Shown one piece after another: positions 1-6,166 of a stretch of 32,515 nucleotides of DNA; the stretch's first letter is position 1, and each line of letters begins with the position of its first letter. The position numbers and the translations under genes were made by a program. The notes beneath the pieces were generated by a model, which saw nothing but the letters and a program-made list of their open reading frames with translations, was not told the origin of the DNA and did not search any database. Location: contig NZ_SRYA01000054.1 in assembly GCF_004793545.1 (NCBI RefSeq), forward strand, positions 1 to 32,515, given 5' to 3'. The stretch comes from Petralouisia muris. GTDB lineage: Bacteria > Bacillota > Clostridia > Lachnospirales > Lachnospiraceae.

Positions 1-55
1 TTCACTATGGGTAAATTTTGCCATTTTGCGTAGAAAAACGTTGGTAAGTTCCTAA

Positions 56-478
56 TTATAAAGTTACGCCCCCGGCAATTTTCTCGTTAATTACATAATA
101 AGCCATATTTTCTTCCGGTTTGATGTACAGACGAATAGATTTGATAGATGATTCTCTGTGCCCCTCTGCAATATAAGCCTGTTTTGCTCTTTCCAGCACA
201 TCTTTTGTTGCAATTTCCTGCCCATGGAACTGAAGATAAACTTCTTCTACTTTTTCTGTTTTCTTGCTTTCTGTTTTCTTGGCCGGAGCTTTCTTGATTG
301 ATTTCTTTGCTGCGGTTTCTTTCTTTGCTGTCTCTTTCTTAGTCTCTTCCTTCTTTGCTGTCTCTTTTGTCTCTGCTTTTCCAGCAGTCTCTTTTATGGC
401 AGTTTCTTCTTTCACCTCTGCTGCCGATTTGGTTGCTGCTGTTTTTACTGGAGTTGTCTTTGCTTCTCTCTTTTCCAT
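56..478 (-). CDS. DUF6465-type protein with long Lys/Ala/Glu/Thr-rich N-terminal tail
   Basis: This 140-residue protein has two parts. Residues 1 to about 78 are low-complexity and highly charged, built from repeated KETAKKE/KKTE-like words, and are probably disordered. The last 60 or so residues form a compact domain that starts near VYLQFHGQEI and ends in a strand-rich stretch with the sequence YYVINEKIAGG. That layout matches the small DUF6465 proteins common in Lachnospiraceae, whose function is unknown. The tail resembles those of histone-H1-like nucleoid proteins, but nothing in the folded part shows DNA binding. The start has a good GGAGG site upstream and lies 22 bases after the HPr-like gene, so the two are probably one transcript. 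Assignment to DUF6465 is from memory of the family, not a search. Confidence 0.8.
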   Translation of the reverse strand: MEKREAKTTPVKTAATKSAAEVKEETAIKETAGKAETKETAKKEETKKETAKKETAAKKSIKKAPAKKTESKKTEKVEEVYLQFHGQEIATKDVLERAKQAYIAEGHRESSIKSIRLYIKPEENMAYYVINEKIAGGVTL

Positions 479-500
479 TTCCTGTTTCCTCCCTGTTTTC

Positions 501-755
501 TTACTGACAGACTAAAAATTTTTCCATTGCCAACAGTGCTTCTTCTTCATCGCTTCCATCGGCCACTATATTTACAGTCATTCCCTTTGACGGATTAAAT
601 GCCATGATTCCCATAATACTCTTTGCGTTAATTTTTGCCTCGCTGCTTTCCAGCCTGATTTCACTGTCAAACTGGCAAGCCACCTGCACCAACTCTGCAA
701 TTGGATTGCTGTACTCTTTAGCTACATTAGATACAATAATTTTCTTTTCGCTCAT
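501..755 (-). CDS. HPr-like phosphocarrier paralogue lacking the active-site histidine (Crh-like)
   Basis: The 84-residue product aligns end to end with HPr, the phosphocarrier of the sugar phosphotransferase system. Starting at MSEKK, the numbering matches Bacillus HPr without gaps. The regulatory serine is in place (S46 in NAKSIMGIM), but position 15 is Tyr instead of the phosphorylated His, and Arg17 is Asn; Pro18 is kept. It therefore cannot carry phosphate from Enzyme I in the normal way. It could still be phosphorylated at Ser46 by HPr kinase, as Crh is in Bacillus, which has Gln15. The start at 755 is preferred over an in-frame ATG at 773 because a purine-rich AGAAAGAGAG lies before it. 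A strong promoter lies at 822-850. The role is probably regulatory, in catabolite control, but this is inference. Confidence 0.85.
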   Translation of the reverse strand: MSEKKIIVSNVAKEYSNPIAELVQVACQFDSEIRLESSEAKINAKSIMGIMAFNPSKGMTVNIVADGSDEEEALLAMEKFLVCQ

Positions 756-821
756 CTTATCTCTCTTTCTCATGTAATACTATCATACAACCAGTTTACA
801 CATGCGCTATATACCGTAATA

Positions 822-850
822 AATATACCCCAACCAACTTCCTTTTTCAA
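822..850 (-). promoter_or_regulatory. SigA-type promoter for the HPr-like gene
   Basis: On the minus strand the -35 TTGAAA (845-850) and -10 TATATT (822-827) are separated by exactly 17 bases. It lies about 65 bases upstream of the HPr-like start. The rest of the gap (756-969) is AT-rich; a short AT-only inverted repeat at about 903-922 may weakly terminate the CDF transcript. Confidence 0.65.
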
Positions 851-969
851 GCGGTTTCTGAAAAACTGGCAATTTCCACTGAAAAAATATACTTTATACA
901 AGAAAAATTAAACAATTTTTCAAACATTTTTTCTCTGTTTTTCCTAATTATCTCCCTAAAGTACCAATT

Positions 970-2148
970 TTATTCTTTTTTACAGTATGCTTTATCTACC
1001 TGAATTACCACAAAATGGTTCTCTCCCAAAACCTTTGCAGCCTGGTCCTGGATCTGCTGAATCAATTCCTCATCGCTGATTTCATAGTCATAGGGTACCA
1101 CAATGTCAAAAATCAAATTTGTATGGCTTGGCCCCGCAACCACCCGAAAATCATGCATGGAAATCACCGAATCAATACGCTTTATAATCTCCCTAACCTG
1201 TTTTTGCAAATACAGCACATGTTCATCTTCTGTTACCACCGGGTCCATATGAATCACTGCATCACAGTTTAATTTCCTACGCAGCTCCACCTCTGTGTTA
1301 TCTATAATGTCATGGAGTTCGAGAATATTTCCTTCGGCTGGAACTTCTGCATGGAGAGAAATCATCAGTCTGCCTGGGCCGTAATCATGCACCAGCAGAT
1401 CATGTATCCCGCAGATTTCCTCCTGAGACAGCACAATTTTCTCTATCTGGCGCACCAGCGTCTCCTCCGGCGCCTGCCCCAGCAAAGGATCCAGCGTCTC
1501 CCTGGCTGCACAGATTCCTGCATAGAAAATAAAAATTCCCACCAACACGCCGCAGTATCCGTCAATCTGAAGACCTGTTACTTTACCCACAACGGCAGAC
1601 AAAAGAACCACTGCGGTGGCGCAGGTATCGCTCAAACTGTCTGTGGCTGTGGCGCGCATTGCTGCAGAATCCACTTTCTTGCCGATTCTGTAATTATAAT
1701 ATGCCATATAAAGCTTTACCAGAATAGAAATCAGTAAAATTACCGCCGTCAAAATTCTGAACTCCACTTCCTGAGGATGGAAAATTTTATCCACGGAAGT
1801 CCGTACTAACTCCACCGCCATCAGAAGAATTGCCCCGGATACAATCAGCCCTGCAATATATTCTATTCGTCCATGTCCAAAAGGATGCCCCACATCCGGC
1901 TTGGCGCCTGCCATCTTAAATCCTACCAGAGTAACGCAGGAAGAGCCTGCATCTGACAGGTTATTGAAGGCGTCTGCCGTAACAGATATGGAGTTGCTGA
2001 TGGCTCCTGCCAGAAATTTTCCAAAAAACAGCAGAAAATTCAAAACAATTCCCACTGTCCCGCAAAGCATTCCATATTGTTGGCGGACCGCCGGATTTTT
2101 CACATCATCTTTCTCTTTAATCAGCAGATTTATCAATATTGTGACCAT
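970..2148 (-). CDS. Cation diffusion facilitator (CDF) family metal exporter
   Basis: A 392-residue cation diffusion facilitator, which exports divalent metal ions from the cytoplasm in exchange for protons. The N-terminal half holds six hydrophobic helices, with the family motif HPFGHGRIEYIAGL after helix 2. The transmembrane metal site reads N-x-x-x-D in helix 2 (ADAFNNLSD) and D-x-x-x-D in helix 5 (TATDSLSD). This differs from the His-containing site of zinc exporters and resembles the Asn/Asp set in manganese-type CDFs such as pneumococcal MntE. The C-terminal part is the usual cytosolic dimerisation domain and carries several His residues. I chose the start at 2148 (MVTILINLLIK) because AGGGAG lies 6 bases upstream; earlier in-frame ATGs at 2187 and 2172 are less well placed. 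Manganese specificity is inference. Confidence 0.9.
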   Translation of the reverse strand: MVTILINLLIKEKDDVKNPAVRQQYGMLCGTVGIVLNFLLFFGKFLAGAISNSISVTADAFNNLSDAGSSCVTLVGFKMAGAKPDVGHPFGHGRIEYIAGLIVSGAILLMAVELVRTSVDKIFHPQEVEFRILTAVILLISILVKLYMAYYNYRIGKKVDSAAMRATATDSLSDTCATAVVLLSAVVGKVTGLQIDGYCGVLVGIFIFYAGICAARETLDPLLGQAPEETLVRQIEKIVLSQEEICGIHDLLVHDYGPGRLMISLHAEVPAEGNILELHDIIDNTEVELRRKLNCDAVIHMDPVVTEDEHVLYLQKQVREIIKRIDSVISMHDFRVVAGPSHTNLIFDIVVPYDYEISDEELIQQIQDQAAKVLGENHFVVIQVDKAYCKKE

Positions 2149-2311
2149 ATCGACTCCCTGAAATTTTTCCATATGACAGCTTCCCATTTTCCGGTTTTCC
2201 TATTATCATATGAAAAACTTTGCTTATTGTACATAGTTAGCGCAATTCATTGTAACACAAATAAAACCAAAGGAAAAGCATTTTCCCATAGTATTTTTCC
2301 AAAATACGTGA

Positions 2312-2317
2312 TATAAT
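2312..2317 (+). promoter_or_regulatory. Extended -10 promoter for the NCS2 permease gene
   Basis: The sequence TGATATAAT provides an extended -10 element (TGn plus a perfect TATAAT). No good -35 is seen 17 bases upstream, as expected for an extended -10 promoter. Transcription would start near 2324, leaving a leader of about 30 bases, too short for a purine riboswitch. The rest of the divergent gap (2149-2311) must hold the CDF promoter, but I see no convincing match there. Confidence 0.6.
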
Positions 2318-2353
2318 TACTTGCATATTTTTGGGAAAAGGAGAGTAAACTTT

Positions 2354-3724
2354 ATGTTGGAAAAATTTTTCAAACTGGAACAAAACAACACAAATGTAAA
2401 AACTGAAGTCATTGCAGGATTTACAACATTTATGACTATGGCATATATTCTTGCCGTCAATCCCAACATCCTGTCTGCTGCGGGCATGAACCCCAATGCG
2501 GTCATGATTGCCACGGCCCTGGCCTCCTTTGTGGGTACGCTGCTTATGGCCTTTTTGGCGAATTATCCCTTCGCACTGGCCCCCGGCATGGGACTGAACG
2601 CTTACTTCGCCTATACAGTCGTCATCGGCATGGGCTATTCCTGGCAGGTGGCGTTATTTGCAGTATTTGTAGAAGGCATTCTTTTTATTGTGTTATCTCT
2701 GACCAACGTGCGGGAAGCAATTTTCAACGCCATCCCTATGACCCTGAAATCTGCTGTCAGCGTAGGCATCGGCCTGTTTATCGCTTTCATCGGCCTGCAG
2801 GATGCAAAGCTGATTGTCCACAGCGATTCCACACTGGTTACTTACCAGACTTTCAAGGGGGAAAATTTCCATTCCGTTGGCGTTGGCGCGATTCTTGCCC
2901 TGGTAGGCGTGCTGATTACCGCTATTCTGCTGGTGAAACAAGTAAAAGGCGGTATTTTACTCAGCATCCTGATCACCTGGGTTCTGGGCATCCTCTGCGA
3001 ATTGGCAGGCATATATGTGCCTTCTCCGGAAGCAGGCATGTATTCTGTAATTCCCTCTGGAATTGTCAGCCTTGATTTTTCTTCCTTTACGGAAACCCTG
3101 GGAGCTGTCTTTACCGTAGATTTCAGCAGCTTTAACATCGGAAACTTTATCATTATCATGTTCTCTTTCCTGTTTGTGGATCTATTTGATACCCTTGGCG
3201 CTCTGATTGGCGTTTCCTCCAAAGCGGACATGCTGGACGAAGACGGAAAGCTGCCCAGGATTAAGCCGGCTCTTTTATCTGATGCAATTGCCACCTGCAT
3301 AGGCGCTTTATTCGGAACCTCCACAACTACCACTTACGTGGAAAGCGCTGCCGGCGTAACGGCAGGCGGACGCACCGGACTTACCTCCCTTGTCACGGGA
3401 CTGTTATTCCTGCTGTCCGTAATTTTCTCCCCGTTATTTTTAAGCATTCCCTCTTTTGCCATTGCCCCTGCATTGATTATTGTGGGATTCTATATGATGA
3501 GCGCAGTTGCCAAAATTGATTTTGAGGATATGGGCGATGCAATCCCTGCATTCCTCTGCATTATAGCCATGCCTCTCGCTTACAGTATTTCAGAAGGAAT
3601 CGCCGTAGGAGTAATTTCCTGGACGATTATTAATCTGCTGACTGGTAAGGCAGGTGAGAAGAAAATCAGCATTCTGATGTATGTGCTGACAGTTCTTTTT
3701 ATCCTGAAATACATCTTTTTATAA
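2354..3724 (+). CDS. NCS2-family purine/xanthine-type permease (AzgA/PbuG-like)
   Basis: A 456-residue integral membrane protein with 12 or more hydrophobic segments, in the AzgA/PbuG branch of the NCS2 nucleobase transporters, which import hypoxanthine, guanine or adenine with protons. The opening TEVIAGFTTFMTMAYILAVNP and the segment FALAPGMGLNAYFAY are hallmarks of this branch, as are the DLFDTLGALIGV motif and the TTTTYVESAAGVTAGGRTGL stretch. The length is normal. The start at 2354 follows AAAGGAGAG by 8 bases; an ATG 33 bases earlier lies before the ribosome site and is rejected. The gene stands alone, with its own promoter, and faces the GNAT gene end-on across a strong hairpin. The exact base transported cannot be read from sequence. 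Confidence 0.92.
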   Translation: MLEKFFKLEQNNTNVKTEVIAGFTTFMTMAYILAVNPNILSAAGMNPNAVMIATALASFVGTLLMAFLANYPFALAPGMGLNAYFAYTVVIGMGYSWQVALFAVFVEGILFIVLSLTNVREAIFNAIPMTLKSAVSVGIGLFIAFIGLQDAKLIVHSDSTLVTYQTFKGENFHSVGVGAILALVGVLITAILLVKQVKGGILLSILITWVLGILCELAGIYVPSPEAGMYSVIPSGIVSLDFSSFTETLGAVFTVDFSSFNIGNFIIIMFSFLFVDLFDTLGALIGVSSKADMLDEDGKLPRIKPALLSDAIATCIGALFGTSTTTTYVESAAGVTAGGRTGLTSLVTGLLFLLSVIFSPLFLSIPSFAIAPALIIVGFYMMSAVAKIDFEDMGDAIPAFLCIIAMPLAYSISEGIAVGVISWTIINLLTGKAGEKKISILMYVLTVLFILKYIFL

Positions 3725-3740
3725 AACATCCAAAGAACAT

Positions 3741-3770
3741 GGGCTGCCGCAGCAAAAGCTGCGGCAGCCC
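3741..3770. terminator. Hairpin between convergent genes, probable bidirectional terminator
   Basis: A perfect 13-bp GC-rich stem (3741-3753 with 3758-3770) closed by an AAAA loop lies 17 bases after the permease stop and 53 bases from the end of the convergent GNAT gene. Neither side has a continuous T-tract, so it is not a textbook intrinsic terminator, but its position suits termination in both directions. Confidence 0.65.
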
Positions 3771-3822
3771 TGTCATATGATCTGTCTCTGAATGTATACT
3801 ATCCTTCCATGTTGCCCCTGTC

Positions 3823-4617
3823 TTAACTTCCACTCAGTTTATAAACTTCATAGGCAGGGTACGCCCTGTCAAAATGATACCCTAATTTCTCTGCCAGTTT
3901 TACCGACCACAGATTCTGAGCGTCCCAGCTTGGATATAACCCCCGTTCCATACACTCCAGTATCAGCCTTGCTCCGCAGGCGGAAGCCAGACCTCTTCTC
4001 CTGCAATCCGCTCTTGTGCCAATTTCCACTTCAATTCCCTCCCGATACACGGTGTAGGAGGACGCCCCTGCCGCCAGCTCTCCTTGATAAAGCACTGCTG
4101 CGCCTAATCCCCGCCTGCGGTAATCTTCATAATCCGCAAACTGAGAGGTAAAATCCACAGACCACTGTGATTTCCTGGTCTGCGTAAATATTTCTTCATC
4201 TATCAGCTTTACCTCGTAATCTTCGGGAAGGCTTTCCGCTAGTCTTCTCAAATGTTCTCTGTCAAAAACTCCCGGTTCCTTTTTTATGGCGTACCGCTCC
4301 ACGCGCCTGCAGTTTTCACCGTATGCCTGTTCAATTTCTCTGGCCCAGCTCTCTCCGGTTTCATCCAGAGGAGGCACCATAATTACAAATTCCCTTACCT
4401 GGTTACTGATTTCTTCCGTCACCAATGCCTGATTGGCTTTTCCGGCGAAAAAACAAAAATCCGCCAGCAGAATTCTGGCTGCTGAAGGCTGTTTAATACT
4501 GTCTGCCCATGCTTCTCCCATGCAGCCCTGCAGGCAGGACCAGATAAGGGATTCATCCCAACCGGCATACAAGGGAGCAATTCTATCCATCTGTTTTTTT
4601 TCTATTTTGTATATCAT
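3823..4617 (-). CDS. GNAT-family N-acetyltransferase
   Basis: A 264-residue protein of the GNAT_acetyltran type: an N-terminal family-specific half and a C-terminal GNAT fold. The acetyl-CoA binding loop is visible as RADCRRRGLASACGARLI, with the R-x-x-x-G-L/G-x-A pattern, followed by the typical ending NLWSVKLAEKLGYHFD. It would transfer an acetyl group from acetyl-CoA to an amine; the substrate is unknown. The start at 4617 has AAGGAG upstream, and this site overlaps the stop codon of the broken gene at 4629-5163, so the two were once translationally linked. It ends at a hairpin shared with the convergent permease gene. Confidence 0.85.
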   Translation of the reverse strand: MIYKIEKKQMDRIAPLYAGWDESLIWSCLQGCMGEAWADSIKQPSAARILLADFCFFAGKANQALVTEEISNQVREFVIMVPPLDETGESWAREIEQAYGENCRRVERYAIKKEPGVFDREHLRRLAESLPEDYEVKLIDEEIFTQTRKSQWSVDFTSQFADYEDYRRRGLGAAVLYQGELAAGASSYTVYREGIEVEIGTRADCRRRGLASACGARLILECMERGLYPSWDAQNLWSVKLAEKLGYHFDRAYPAYEVYKLSGS

Positions 4618-4628
4618 AATGGTTCTCC

Positions 4629-5163
4629 TTATTTTTTAATCAGCCATTTGCCGCTTTTCGCAGAGCCTTCCTGCACAAGAATGCCTCTTTCTTTTAAGCT
4701 TTTCATAGCATATCTGATTCGGCTTTTTGACACTAAGCCCTGTTCCCCATTGCTCGATAATTCCCATCCTGCTGAAGATCTCTGCAATACAAACATTCCG
4801 AATTTTAGAACGCCCCTCCATTGCCTGCTCCACTTAAAACTCCCCAGTTCTCCAGATTTGTAATAGAAATTTCCCTCACCTTTTTTATTGGAATTTCTTT
4901 GGATTCTGCGATATATCTTCTTATATCTTCACATAAATTCAATGCTGCATTTTCCTCATAATCCATTTCAACATTCATCAGTTCATCAAAGGAATTTCCT
5001 GCTCCCTGATATTCCAAATCTCTTAAAATTGTCTCATCTTCTGGTCTGCCGGTTCCAGCCACCCGTATGTAGGTACCAAAATATACTTTTTACTGTCATC
5101 CGGAAGCTGAACTTTAAATTCTACGTTTTTTGATTCTCCATTTTTAATTTCTCCAAGGGTCAT
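4629..5163 (-). pseudogene. Remnant of AlbA_2-type ATP-binding / winged-helix protein gene
   Basis: Pieces of one protein family appear in order but in different frames. First comes MTLGEIKNGESKNVEFKVQ from the ATG at 5163, with a good AGGAG site. Then, in another frame, GTYIRVAGTGRPEDETILRD and about 60 more residues to near 4805. Next is GRSKIRNVCIAEIFSRMGI followed by IEQWGTGL, and last, in yet another frame, SRIRYAMKSLKERGILVQEG up to the stop at 4629. These match the AlbA_2 domain, the C-terminal signature of the RecG-related ATP-binding regulators and a terminal winged helix. Most of the AlbA_2 core and the ATPase-like middle are deleted, so about 178 codons remain of a protein normally over 400 residues. 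The promoter at 5254-5282 is still intact. Confidence 0.85.
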
Positions 5164-5253
5164 TTTGTCTCCTTCTCATTTTGCAGGGGATAATCATGTT
5201 CCAGCAAAAATTTTACGAAACTCCTCTATCTATCAAGTTCTAAGGCTGCCAAA

Positions 5254-5282
5254 ATTATACATCATAAAAAGAGAAATTCCAA
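5254..5282 (-). promoter_or_regulatory. Intact SigA-type promoter upstream of the AlbA_2 pseudogene
   Basis: Minus-strand TTGGAA (5277-5282), a 17-base spacer and a perfect TATAAT (5254-5259). It would transcribe the pseudogene and probably the GNAT gene behind it. Confidence 0.6.
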
Positions 5283-5311
5283 TCTATTTATACTTAAAAT
5301 CAAGGTTTTAA

Positions 5312-6070
5312 CTAGGAAATATCATCTATAGATAAAATATACTTCAACATCTCATCCGAAAAAATCCCCTTCTCCCCCAGATAAACCACATGCCTCCCCT
5401 GAATCCTCTCTCCCATCAGGCCATGATCTGCCAGGGCCAGATCTGCCTCTTCCAACATGGAAATATCAAACCTGCTGTCCCCCGCTGCCGCCACTATCCC
5501 TGCCTGCACTTTCTGGCGGAACCTTCTGACCGCTTCTCCCTTGTTTAGTTTTCCAGGCACTGCATACACCTTCATCCCATTGGAAAATATCTCTAACTGG
5601 CTCCCCTTCAAATAGTTCTGTAATCTGCAAACAGTCTGCTCAGGCCTGACGCTTTTCGTAAACAGAAATAATTTTTCAATGTTCCTTACTTCAAAATTCA
5701 CATTTTTGTCTGTTTTCAATAGCTTCCCGGCGTCGTATAATTCTGTCTGGCAATCAGTGAGCATTTCCCTGGACTGAAGGTACCAGTCCAAATCTCTTTC
5801 CCCCTGAACCAGAAGAATTCCTCCATTGCACGTCAGCGCATATTCCGGCGGCTGTTTCCCCAAGCAAATCCTCTGATACTGCTCCTCAGTTCTTGTGGTG
5901 GTAGGCACAAATAACGTCTTTTCCCGCACCTGCTTTAATAATGCTGCGGAGACCTCCGTCATATAGGAAATTTCCCTGTTCTGATAGATTTCCACACATA
6001 TTTTATGTAATCCTATCTCATGTTTATAGGAATAAATCAATGTATTGTCCAAGTCTGAATGAAATACCAC
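5312..6070 (-). CDS. HAD-superfamily phosphatase of the Ter biosynthetic module
   Basis: A 252-residue haloacid dehalogenase-type hydrolase with all four motifs: DLDNT at residues 6-10 (nucleophile D6, acid D8), the TTTR threonine motif, the lysine in KLNKGEAV and the acidic motif GDSRFD. A cap domain sits between motifs II and III, as in Cof-type phosphatases. In Ter systems a HAD of this kind is predicted to remove phosphate from the nucleoside-like product. I chose the GTG at 6070 because GGAGGAAGC lies just before it and because HAD proteins begin directly at motif I. A GTG at 6154 would add 28 residues without a good ribosome site. It is the last gene of the operon, about 100 bases after the Ca2+ ATPase. 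No clear terminator follows. Confidence 0.85.
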   Translation of the reverse strand: MVFHSDLDNTLIYSYKHEIGLHKICVEIYQNREISYMTEVSAALLKQVREKTLFVPTTTRTEEQYQRICLGKQPPEYALTCNGGILLVQGERDLDWYLQSREMLTDCQTELYDAGKLLKTDKNVNFEVRNIEKLFLFTKSVRPEQTVCRLQNYLKGSQLEIFSNGMKVYAVPGKLNKGEAVRRFRQKVQAGIVAAAGDSRFDISMLEEADLALADHGLMGERIQGRHVVYLGEKGIFSDEMLKYILSIDDIS

Positions 6071-6166
6071 TCCGCTTCCTCCAACAAAAAAGTGTGCAGA
6101 TCCAAGGCCGCCGGATGCACTTATGCACTCCCGGCAGACCAAAAGACCGCACACCTTTATAAGTTC

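Noticed and set aside
264-515. Plus-strand 83-residue open frame opposite the DUF6465-type gene
   Set aside because: It mirrors the repeated Lys/Glu codons of the real gene as a Phe/Val/Ser-rich product and has no ribosome site.
903-922. AT-only inverted repeat as terminator of the CDF gene
   Set aside because: Perfect 8-bp stem but without GC pairs and without a following T-run on the minus strand; could be chance in AT-rich sequence.
2318-2353. Purine riboswitch ahead of the NCS2 permease
   Set aside because: The predicted leader is only about 30 bases, too short for the purine aptamer.
2842-3333. 163-residue minus-strand open frame inside the permease gene
   Set aside because: Antisense shadow of an NCS2 gene with clear family motifs; no ribosome site and no recognisable domain.
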